Source: an uncultured Gammaproteobacteria bacterium (lineage in GTDB: Bacteria > Pseudomonadota > Gammaproteobacteria > DRLM01). Taken from it: a DNA stretch of 64,000 nucleotides. The position numbers and the translations under genes are program-made. The DNA is taken from NCBI GenBank assembly GCA_947259075.1, contig CAMYKQ010000029.1, forward strand, positions 1-64,000, written 5' to 3'. Shown in pieces: positions 1 to 6,996 of this stretch (positions are counted from its first letter, which is position 1; every line of letters begins with the position of its first letter). The notes below the pieces were generated by a model that saw only the letters and a list, made by a program, of their open reading frames with translations, was not told the origin of the DNA and did not search any database.

Positions 1-1
1 G

Positions 2-94
2 CGCTGGACGCATCCCGTGCAAAACTGGAACCTCACACTGTCGCAGCTGGCGATTCATTTCGAGGGAAGGTTGGATAAGCACATCGCGCTGTGA
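2..94 (+). CDS. IS256-family (mutator-type) transposase, C-terminal end only
   Basis: The first 30 codons, open from the window edge and ending in TGA, read RWTHPVQNWNLTLSQLAIHF followed by EGRLDKHIAL. From memory this matches the conserved C-terminus of IS256/mutator-type transposases (P-x-x-W ... QLAI-F-EGR). The DDE catalytic core lies upstream of the window, so I cannot tell whether the gene is intact. A candidate right terminal repeat follows a few bases after the stop, as expected for such an insertion sequence. The identification is by pattern recall without alignment. Confidence 0.75.
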   Translation, partial: RWTHPVQNWNLTLSQLAIHFEGRLDKHIAL

Positions 95-100
95 ACTGCG

Positions 101-126
101 TTTGACACAGAGTTTTGAACACCCTC
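101..126. mobile_element. Probable right-end terminal repeat of the IS256-type element
   Basis: Seven bases after the transposase stop the sequence TTTGACACAGAGTTTTGAAC runs into ACACCCTC. A terminal inverted repeat of the form GAGGGTGTTCAAAA... directly behind the transposase gene is typical of IS256-family ends. The left end lies outside the window, so the repeat cannot be paired here and the exact boundary is approximate. Confidence 0.5.
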
Positions 127-441
127 TGATTAGGCTTATGGATATTGTTTTCGGGTTTAGATAATTAAGTGGAGACATTCTGTGCGCTCTTTATTTTATT
201 TAAAATTATTCTTAGTCAGGATATACGATAACGCAATAAAAGCGCCAACATGGCTATATATTGATTAATCAGTACATTTGTCATATTGACCATACTCACC
301 TTGGCGTATATGTAAATAATGTCGACATCGGTTGTATCGTGACCCTAAAGTGCGCAGATGCGGTGAGGGATTAACTGCATTGATCGTGATCAGTGAGCAG
401 AAATGGCCTCTGCGTGACTACTTAATACCCTAAACCCCCCC
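127..441. other. AT-rich intergenic spacer without a recognisable gene
   Basis: This stretch is much richer in A+T than the rest of the window. It contains no open frame with a plausible ribosome binding site on either strand. It lies between the insertion-sequence end and the 3' end of the diacylglycerol kinase gene. I see no tRNA, convincing terminator or promoter pair in it. Confidence 0.5.
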
Positions 442-792
442 TTACACCACCGACCCCACCATCATCACCGCCACCCCCAGCGCGGCGAGGCTGAGGACCA
501 GCACGGCCGCCGCGGCGCAGTCTTTGACGAGTTTGATGCGCGGGTGGGTTTCGGGATGGAGGTGATCGGCCAGGTGTTCGAGGGCGGTGTTGATGAGTTC
601 GGCGGCGATGACCAGCGCCGCCATCACGCCGCACAGCGCCCACCACAGCAGGGCGGGGCGCAGGATTAATAAGGCCAGCAGCAACAGCGCCGTCATCCCA
701 ACGTGGGTGCGCAGGCTGGCTTCGCTGCGCCAGGCGCTGCGCAGGCCGGCCCAGGCGAAACCGAGGCGTAGCGTGAAGGCGCGGTTTTTCAT
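442..792 (-). CDS. dgkA: Diacylglycerol kinase (DgkA/DagK)
   Basis: This 116-residue integral inner-membrane enzyme phosphorylates diacylglycerol to phosphatidic acid and recycles the lipid left by osmoregulated glucan or lipid A modification. The family signature is clear: an amphipathic N-terminus with RSEASLRTH, then AAELINTALEHLADHL with the conserved acidic residues, then HPRIKLVKDCAAAAVL before the last membrane helix. Three hydrophobic helices are visible and the length is normal. I chose the ATG at 792 because the longer frame up to 843 adds an atypical 17-residue extension. With this start the gene begins one base after the stop of the upstream DedA-type gene on the same strand, so the two are probably co-transcribed. 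Confidence 0.9.
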   Translation of the reverse strand: MKNRAFTLRLGFAWAGLRSAWRSEASLRTHVGMTALLLLALLILRPALLWWALCGVMAALVIAAELINTALEHLADHLHPETHPRIKLVKDCAAAAVLVLSLAALGVAVMMVGSVV

Positions 793-793
793 A

Positions 794-2776
794 TCACGGT
801 TCTCCGGCGGGCGCGCGGGCGCGTAGCAATAACACCGTACCATCCCAGGCGTCGTCGCGGGTGTCGGCGCGGCGTACCGCGCGCCAGTTCAATTCGCCGA
901 GGCTGGCTTGCAGTTGTTGTAGCGGCGCGTTGTATTGACTGCCGGTGAGCGGCACGGTGAACAGCGGCAGGGGATGGGCGGCGCGCAGGCTGGTGACCGT
1001 GCCCACCCACACTTCGCCGCGCGGGTTTTGCAGCAGCCGGTCGGCGGGCCACAGGCGCAGCACGCTCCATCCGCCCTTGCCGTCGCCATGCACCAAGCGC
1101 AACACGTCGTGGCGGTCGTCATGCACTTGCGGCAGCAGCGGCAATTCGCCCAAGGCGGGTGAGGGCAGCAGCCAGTGGAGAACGGCGGCCGAGTTTAAGG
1201 CGGGCGGCGCTTGCCAGCCCGCGCCTTCAAGTTGGGCGGCGAGCGGGTCCAAGGGTCCGGCCCATTGCACGGACAAGGGTTGCTTGGCGTGGTCTTCGAG
1301 ATCGAGGCGATAGGGCGGTAGCGTTTGCCAGCCACCGTCCCACCAGGCCGTTGCGTCCAGGGTTTGCACCGCGTACCGCGGCGTGTGCCGGGCTAGGTCT
1401 TGCTGGAAATGGGTGCTGACATAGGTGGATGCGGACAGCAGCAGGGCGGCGCCGGTGACGAGGCTGAGCTGGCCCGAGGCCATGGGCGTGGCGCTGTGGC
1501 GGCGGAAGGCGGCGCCGAGCAGCGTCACCCATAATAAGGCCAGCAGCCAGGCGGCGAGGGCGCCGGAGGCCTCGGTCATGCCGAGGTAGAGCCGGGCGAA
1601 GATGAAGGCGGCCACCAGCAAACCCGCCGCGCCATAGGGCAGCCAGCGCCACTTGTCCTTGAGACCTTGCGCGATCATCACCGCCAGCAGACCGTAGAGC
1701 ACGGTGTTGCTGACGATGCCGCCGGCCGAGGGCGAGGCCATGCCCCAGGCGAGGGCGAAGCTGAGGATCACCGCGAAGAGGCTGGCCCCGCCCGCATGCA
1801 GCAGGGCCAGCCAGTGCTGCCGCCACGCCAGCCAGATCATCACCGCCGCCGCTACTGGCAGACTCACCGGCCGCAGGCTGAGGTCGGCGAGAAACACCAT
1901 CAGCTGGTCGGGCCAGGGCGCGCGCAGGCTTTGCATGAAGTTGAGTACCGTGGTGTCGAAGCTCAGCAGCGCGGGCTCGAACAGCAGGCGGCCGCCGCCG
2001 ATCAGGCCCACGGCGAGCATGATGAGTAAGCCCGCCAACACCGCCAGCCCGCGCCACTCCGGGTGTTCGGGGTCGAGCACCGAGGACACCAGCCTGCCCG
2101 CGTAGCGGTGTTCGCCGCCCCAGGCGAGCAGGCGATCCATGATGGCGCTGGCGCGCGGATACAGCAGACGGTAAATGCGGTAGGTCAGCCACAATGTGAG
2201 CCAGAGCGTCACCAGCACCGTGAGCAGCAGCACCGCCAGACGCGAGGCGACCTCGGAGGCGAGATTGAGCGAGGCGCCGAAGACCACGCCGGGCAGGGTG
2301 TAGGCCGGGGCCCAGGCCACGGCCGAGGCGACGTTGACCATTAAAAATTGCGCGGGCGGCATGCCGAGCATGCCCGCGATCACCGGGATGACCGGCCGCA
2401 CCGGCCCGACGAAGCGGCCGAACAGCACGCTCTTGCCGCCGTGGCGGGTGAAGAAGCTTTCGCCTCGCGTCATTAAGGCGGGATAACGGCTGAAGGGCCA
2501 CATACCGCGCAAGCGGTCTTTATAGTGATAGCCCAGCCAATAGCTGATGCCGTCGCCGACTATCGCCCCGGCCGCGGCCCAGGCCAGGGTGCTCCACAGG
2601 TCGAGCGCGCCCATGGCCACCAGGGTGCCGATGCCGAACATCATCGCCACGCCGGGGATGAACAGGCCGACGACGGCCAGCGATTCACTGACGGAGATGA
2701 GAAACACGGCCAGCCCGCCCCAGGTGGGGTTGGCGGCCAGCCAGTCGATCACAGGTTTGAGGGTTGCGAGGTCCAT
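794..2776 (-). CDS. DedA / PAP2-like / LssY C-terminal fusion membrane protein
   Basis: The 660-residue protein joins three parts. Residues about 1-200 are a DedA (VTT/SNARE-associated) domain with SESL...GLFIPG near 30-42 and the motif GRFVGPVRPVIPVIAG at 120-135. Residues about 250-425 are a six-helix PAP2-like region. Residues about 440-655 form a soluble LssY-type C-terminal domain. DedA proteins are linked to membrane lipid flipping and envelope homeostasis, and PAP2 enzymes remove phosphate from lipid phosphates. Here the PAP2 motifs are degraded: the expected PSGH reads PSAG at 349-352, and the expected RxxxGxHxxxD stretch after RLYLG at 395-399 reads MTEASGALA. The phosphatase half is therefore probably not catalytic. 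dgkA follows one base downstream, which suggests a shared role in lipid-phosphate turnover. Confidence 0.82.
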   Translation of the reverse strand: MDLATLKPVIDWLAANPTWGGLAVFLISVSESLAVVGLFIPGVAMMFGIGTLVAMGALDLWSTLAWAAAGAIVGDGISYWLGYHYKDRLRGMWPFSRYPALMTRGESFFTRHGGKSVLFGRFVGPVRPVIPVIAGMLGMPPAQFLMVNVASAVAWAPAYTLPGVVFGASLNLASEVASRLAVLLLTVLVTLWLTLWLTYRIYRLLYPRASAIMDRLLAWGGEHRYAGRLVSSVLDPEHPEWRGLAVLAGLLIMLAVGLIGGGRLLFEPALLSFDTTVLNFMQSLRAPWPDQLMVFLADLSLRPVSLPVAAAVMIWLAWRQHWLALLHAGGASLFAVILSFALAWGMASPSAGGIVSNTVLYGLLAVMIAQGLKDKWRWLPYGAAGLLVAAFIFARLYLGMTEASGALAAWLLALLWVTLLGAAFRRHSATPMASGQLSLVTGAALLLSASTYVSTHFQQDLARHTPRYAVQTLDATAWWDGGWQTLPPYRLDLEDHAKQPLSVQWAGPLDPLAAQLEGAGWQAPPALNSAAVLHWLLPSPALGELPLLPQVHDDRHDVLRLVHGDGKGGWSVLRLWPADRLLQNPRGEVWVGTVTSLRAAHPLPLFTVPLTGSQYNAPLQQLQASLGELNWRAVRRADTRDDAWDGTVLLLRARAPAGEP

Positions 2777-2802
2777 CTTCGCCGATTATAGCCAGCGCCG
2801 CG

Positions 2803-4344
2803 TCACGGTTTCACGGGGGGCAGGCGCGCTAGAGCAATACCGTTTTTTTCATAGAGTACTTCAGCGCCGTCGAGCTGGGGAAGGAATATGGATTTGGTGA
2901 GCACGATGTCGCCGGGCCGGGGTTCGCGTTTTTCCACCAGGCGTTCGGCGTAGACGCTGAAGCTGGGGGTGTTGAGGCGCCACATCACCACGGAATAATC
3001 CGCCGCCTTGGCCAGTGCCGCCGCTTCTTTGACGGGGCTTTGCTGGATGGCCGCCACCGTGGGCATGATAAAACCGGAGACGGCGAATACGGTGACGAGG
3101 CCGCTGGCGAGCAATTTGTTTTGCGCGCTGTGGCGGCCGTCCCACATGAAATACAGCATCAGTGCGGCGGCGATGACGAAGAACAGCCGGTAGGCCAGGC
3201 CGAAATAGGCCGCGTGATCCTGCAGCATCGCCACCGCATGCGCGTCCCTGATCGCCGGCAGCGCCGCCGTGATGAGCTCGGGTAAAAACAAGGCGAACAC
3301 GAACAGCAGCAGCGGCGGCAGAAACAGCCAGCCGCGCCCGGGCAGTTGGTCGAAGTGCAGCGCCATGAGGATGAACAGCGCCGCGTAACCGTAGACCACA
3401 TAATGCGGCAGCTTGGTGCCGGAGAGCGAAAACAGCACGAACACCAGCACGAACCAGATCAGCAGATAGCGGCTCAGCGCATCGCGCCACAGGGCGCGGC
3501 CTTGCCACAGGGTCTTGATGAGCACGGCGGTGTAGGGCAGCAGGCCGATGAGCACCACCGGCACGTAATAAAACAGCGAGCCGCCGTGGCCCTCCATCGC
3601 CCCCTCGAAGCGGCCGAGATTGTGTTTGAAAAAGAAACCGGCGATGAAGGCGTCGCCCTCTTTCAGGTATTGCAACACATACCACGGCAGGGCGATGGCC
3701 AGGAACAGCGCGATGCCCGACGGGTCGAATACCGCGCGCAGCCAGGCCTTGAGCTCGCCGCGGCTCAGATAAAACAGCAGCGTGACCGCGCCGGGAATGG
3801 CCGCCGCCACCGGCCCCTTGGTGAGAAAGCCCAGGCCCATGAGCGCGAAACAGGCGAGCAGGTACACGCGCTTCTGACTGTGATGAAATAAAAAGGCCGC
3901 GAGCATGGCGGCGGTGACGAAGAGATTGAGGACGGCGTCGGCGGTGGCGGCCTTGGCGATGATGGGGATTTCCAGCGAGGTGGCCATGGCGATGGCGGCG
4001 ATAAGGGCGATGCGTTCGCCGCGCAGCACGCGCACGCAACCGTACACCGCCAGCACCCACAGGCTGGCGGCCAGGGCCGAGGGCAGGCGCAGGGCGAATT
4101 CGTTCCAGCCGAAGACGAGCACGCTGGCCGCTTGCAGCCAGTGGATGAAGGCCGGTTTGTCGAAACGCGGCTCGCCGTTGAGATAGGGCGAGATGAAATC
4201 GCCGCGCAGGAACATCTCGCGCGTGGCCTCGCTGAAGGCCCCCTCGTCGAGGTCGAACAGCGGCAGTGCGTGGAGGTTGAGAAAAAAGCCCAGGCCGGCG
4301 GCGAGCAGCAGTAAGAGCCGGAGCGATGTGTGGTTTGAAGTCAT
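2803..4344 (-). CDS. ArnT-like glycosyltransferase, PMT/GT39-GT83 type
   Basis: The 513-residue polytopic membrane protein begins with a hydrophobic helix and then the loop LHALPLFDLDEGAFSEATRE, the conserved acidic motif (D-E) of the dolichyl-phosphate-mannose mannosyltransferase and ArnT superfamily. The next loop, GEPRFDKPAFIHWLQ, also fits this superfamily. These enzymes move a sugar from a polyprenyl-phosphate donor to lipid A, a protein or another glycolipid on the outer face of the inner membrane. About a dozen hydrophobic stretches follow, with a short C-terminal domain. The substrate cannot be read from sequence. The gene lies just upstream of the DedA fusion on the same strand with a gap of 26 bases, so they probably form one envelope operon with dgkA. 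Confidence 0.8.
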   Translation of the reverse strand: MTSNHTSLRLLLLLAAGLGFFLNLHALPLFDLDEGAFSEATREMFLRGDFISPYLNGEPRFDKPAFIHWLQAASVLVFGWNEFALRLPSALAASLWVLAVYGCVRVLRGERIALIAAIAMATSLEIPIIAKAATADAVLNLFVTAAMLAAFLFHHSQKRVYLLACFALMGLGFLTKGPVAAAIPGAVTLLFYLSRGELKAWLRAVFDPSGIALFLAIALPWYVLQYLKEGDAFIAGFFFKHNLGRFEGAMEGHGGSLFYYVPVVLIGLLPYTAVLIKTLWQGRALWRDALSRYLLIWFVLVFVLFSLSGTKLPHYVVYGYAALFILMALHFDQLPGRGWLFLPPLLLFVFALFLPELITAALPAIRDAHAVAMLQDHAAYFGLAYRLFFVIAAALMLYFMWDGRHSAQNKLLASGLVTVFAVSGFIMPTVAAIQQSPVKEAAALAKAADYSVVMWRLNTPSFSVYAERLVEKREPRPGDIVLTKSIFLPQLDGAEVLYEKNGIALARLPPVKP

Positions 4345-4632
4345 GGTGCCTTTGGTGTTGCCCGATCCCGGCCCCAGTCCGGGCGAGGCGGGTCATTATA
4401 GAATGAGAGTGCGCCCTGGCCGTAGTCCGTCCGCCGCTTTTCCCCGCGTTTATTCGCTGTGGTATGCTCCCAGCACTCCCGCCTGCCTGGGGCGGCGCGT
4501 TACGTGCGGCATGACTGGCCACGCAAGCTTAATGGATTTCGTGAGCATAGAGGAAATTCACTGGCGGTTTTTCACCGCATGAGTTTAGATGTCCAGGCGG
4601 GTGTCGCGTGAGTAGCACGAGGAGGAATGCAC

Positions 4633-4725
4633 GTGGCCTTCAAGATAACGTCAGGCGGGGAGTGGACTCCGAAGCCTGGCATTGTTACGCCCGAGTTGAA
4701 CTATGACATCGCAATCCGTGAGTGA
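4633..4725 (+). CDS. Possible 30-codon upstream ORF overlapping the GGDEF gene
   Basis: A strong Shine-Dalgarno-like AGGAGG at 4620-4625 is placed correctly for the GTG at 4633. That frame encodes about 30 residues beginning AFKITSGGEWTPKPG and ends at TGA 4723-4725, which is 20 bases inside the following diguanylate cyclase gene in another frame. That gene has no obvious ribosome binding site at its ATG (4703). A short leader ORF coupled by overlap to the cyclase is one reading. Chance is another, because the peptide matches nothing I recognise. An ATG at 4627 in the same frame is too close to the AGGAGG. Confidence 0.25.
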   Translation: MAFKITSGGEWTPKPGIVTPELNYDIAIRE

Positions 4726-5842
4726 AGACCTGCGTCAAGAAAACCGGCTATTACGCCGGCGCTTGGAAGATTACCTCGCCCAGGCCCACCGCAATGAAGC
4801 GAAGCTGCGCCGCTTTCAGTCGCACGAATTGCGGCTCATCGGTCTCAATTCGCTCTTCGAATTGGTCCAAGAAATTATTTACCCCGACCCGTCCGTGTTC
4901 AACTGGGACGTGGTCACGCTCTTGCTGTTCGATCCCGAATACGAGTTGCGCCGCATCCTCGAAGAAGAAGGCGTGGTAGTGAGTGATCACGCGGGCTTGA
5001 TGTTTGCCGCCGACAGTGACGATTTGGATGCCTTGTTTCCCAGCTCTCTGTTCCCTACCCTCGGCACCTACAAGCCGAAACAGCATGCGCCTTTGTTCGC
5101 CACCACCGGGCGTTCGCCCAATAGTATCGCCTTGCTGCCACTGGTGCGGCACGGACGAGTGATCGGCAGCTTGAATATCGGCAGTTACAATATCGAGCGT
5201 TTCGTCAAAGGTGTGCGCACCGACTTCCTCGAACACTTCGCGGCGGTGGTGGCGATCTGTATCGAGAACGCCGGTAACCTCGAACGGCTCAAGCGCCAAG
5301 GCTTGACCGATACCCTGACCGCCATCAACAACCGCCGTTTTTTCGATCAGCGCCTCAAGGAAGAATTGGAACGTTCATCGCGCGAAGCCGTGCCGCTCAC
5401 TTGCTTGTTGCTCGACGTGGATTTTTTCAAGAAGGTTAACGACAGCTATGGCCATCAGACCGGCGATCACGTCTTGCGCGAAGTGGCGGCGCTGATCCGC
5501 GCGCAGTTGCGTGGCAGCGATGTGTTGTCGCGTTATGGCGGCGAGGAGTTCGCGGCCTTGTTGTCGCGCAGCGCGAGCCAAGAGGCGGCGGACGTGGCGG
5601 AGCGCATCCGCCACAGCATCGCCGAGCATCATTTCATCAATGAGGCCGGCGAGTCGTTTCGCGTCACCATCTCGATCGGTTTGGCGACCTATCATCCCGA
5701 AAAAATCAGCGGCACGCACAAATTGCGCGGCGATGTGCTGGTGGGTCATGCCGATCGCGCCTTATACGAGGCTAAATCCAGTGGACGTGATAAAGTGGTG
5801 AGCGCCGGACTCATCGAGCCGGGCAAGGATGTGTGGTTTTAG
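4703..5842 (+). CDS. Diguanylate cyclase with DUF484/GAF-like sensor domain
   Basis: The 379-residue soluble protein has an N-terminal coiled coil (about 5-40), a DUF484/GAF-like domain (about 45-190, with IALLPLVRHGRVIGSLNIGS) and a GGDEF domain (about 200-365). The active-site loop reads GGEEF at 279-283, and metal ligands are available in LLDVDFFKKVND around 236-247. An RGSD at 270-273, five residues before GGEEF, is a complete allosteric inhibition site. The protein is therefore expected to make cyclic di-GMP with product inhibition. No transmembrane segment is visible, so the signal is cytoplasmic. The ATG at 4703 has a poor ribosome binding site; the overlapping short ORF upstream may couple translation. 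Confidence 0.9.
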   Translation: MTSQSVSEDLRQENRLLRRRLEDYLAQAHRNEAKLRRFQSHELRLIGLNSLFELVQEIIYPDPSVFNWDVVTLLLFDPEYELRRILEEEGVVVSDHAGLMFAADSDDLDALFPSSLFPTLGTYKPKQHAPLFATTGRSPNSIALLPLVRHGRVIGSLNIGSYNIERFVKGVRTDFLEHFAAVVAICIENAGNLERLKRQGLTDTLTAINNRRFFDQRLKEELERSSREAVPLTCLLLDVDFFKKVNDSYGHQTGDHVLREVAALIRAQLRGSDVLSRYGGEEFAALLSRSASQEAADVAERIRHSIAEHHFINEAGESFRVTISIGLATYHPEKISGTHKLRGDVLVGHADRALYEAKSSGRDKVVSAGLIEPGKDVWF

Positions 5843-6075
5843 CGGTGAGTTTTATCAGCTTGGCCGTGCAGCAAATGGGTAGGTCCCGCGGGTGCGTTAA
5901 TGTTTGCGGACGCAAGCCGGGGCGCGTTTCGCCGCGGGCATTTGAGTTTTAAGGCCGCGGGAGTGGGCGGCGGAATGTAAAAGAAGCAATCGTGGCATTG
6001 GTTGCGGCGCGTGTGTTTGCTTGGAGACGGTGCGTCCCTGCGCCGTGCGTCTTTTAATTTTAGTATCGTCTCGTT

Positions 6076-6447
6076 TCAGCAGAAGCCATCCAAATATTTC
6101 CGTAGCGCCATGAACATCAACATATTGTCTTCGCCGCGGCCGGGGTCGAATTCGATGCCGAGGCGGTAGACCTCGGTGGTGCCGGCTATGCTGATATCTT
6201 GCGCCGTGTGCTGGCACCAGCATACCCGGGCGCCGAGTACGATTTCAAAGTCGCGGGAGACGAAGAGGATCTTTACCGGCGTTTCTTTGTCGATGGCTTC
6301 GGTGAAGTTAATGCCCATGCCGGAAATCGAAGCATCATGCACGTCATTAATCGTATGCCATTTTTCATGGATGTGGAGCCGGAAAAACGCTTCTTTATCG
6401 GGAATGCGGATGACACGCCGTTCATGCCGGCGCCGTTCGCGTGACAT
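6076..6447 (-). CDS. PilZ-domain protein (cyclic-di-GMP receptor candidate)
   Basis: The 123-residue single-domain protein has the two PilZ binding elements: an arginine-rich RxxxR-type N-terminus (RERRRHERR at about 3-11) and DASISGMG near 38-45, matching D/N-x-S-x-x-G. Such proteins bind cyclic di-GMP and pass the signal to motility, exopolysaccharide or other machinery. A GGAGG-like site sits just upstream of the ATG. A second PilZ gene lies about 90 bases upstream on the same strand, and cyclase genes sit on both sides. The target is unknown. Confidence 0.85.
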   Translation of the reverse strand: MSRERRRHERRVIRIPDKEAFFRLHIHEKWHTINDVHDASISGMGINFTEAIDKETPVKILFVSRDFEIVLGARVCWCQHTAQDISIAGTTEVYRLGIEFDPGRGEDNMLMFMALRKYLDGFC

Positions 6448-6533
6448 AGTAACCTCCCTCGGGAAAAGTGAGCCCGAAAGGGTTAACGGCCGCGCGGCGG
6501 CCTTTTATACCGTGGCTGGCGCGGTGAGCAAAC

Positions 6534-6908
6534 TCAAGCCGCGCCGAAGGGGTCGATGTATTCTCGCAGTGCCAGAAATAGCATGGAGCTGTTCTTCATA
6601 TCGCGCTGATTGAAGCGCACGCCGAGCCGGTAAGGGCCGCTGGTCTCGCTGGGCGCTTCGCCGTTGATGTCCTCGCACCAGACCACGGTGCCTTGCACGC
6701 GGATCTGCCTCTCATCCTGGTCGAAGCCGAGTGTCACCGAGGTGGCGGGAGCCACGGGTGCGTTAAGCACGATGCCGGCGCCGGAAACGGAAACATTGTC
6801 GACCTTGTGAAAGGGATAAAACAAGGCGTGTGATTCAATGAAGAACGAGGGGCCTTCTTCCAGTGGCAGTAGCGCCTTGCGCTCGTGTTCGCGGCTTTCG
6901 TGCAGCAT
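6534..6908 (-). CDS. PilZ-domain protein, second copy
   Basis: The 124-residue protein resembles its neighbour in layout, with a basic N-terminus (REHERK), NVSVSGAG as the D/N-x-S-x-x-G element, and the C-terminal phrase LFLALREYIDPFG, which parallels MFMALRKYLDGF in the adjacent PilZ gene. The two look like diverged tandem duplicates. I chose the ATG at 6908 rather than the GTG at 6914 because the GGGAGG upstream is better spaced for the ATG. Both arginines of the RxxxR motif are not as clear here as in the neighbour, so cyclic-di-GMP affinity may differ. Confidence 0.8.
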   Translation of the reverse strand: MLHESREHERKALLPLEEGPSFFIESHALFYPFHKVDNVSVSGAGIVLNAPVAPATSVTLGFDQDERQIRVQGTVVWCEDINGEAPSETSGPYRLGVRFNQRDMKNSSMLFLALREYIDPFGAA

Positions 6909-6996
6909 AAGCACCCTCCCCGGCTGTCGGCAATGTGCATTTATTATAGACGCTGAAGCCGCAAGGGGAAGCGGAAATTCCGGGGGGTATGACGGA

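Noticed and set aside
1227-2501. A 424-codon minus-strand frame within the DedA fusion gene
   Set aside because: It is an out-of-frame reading of the DedA/PAP2/LssY gene, whose own frame shows clear domains and membrane helices.
2861-4522. A 553-codon frame on the minus strand
   Set aside because: It overlaps the ArnT-like gene in another frame, and its Arg/Ala/His-rich composition is typical of an out-of-frame reading.
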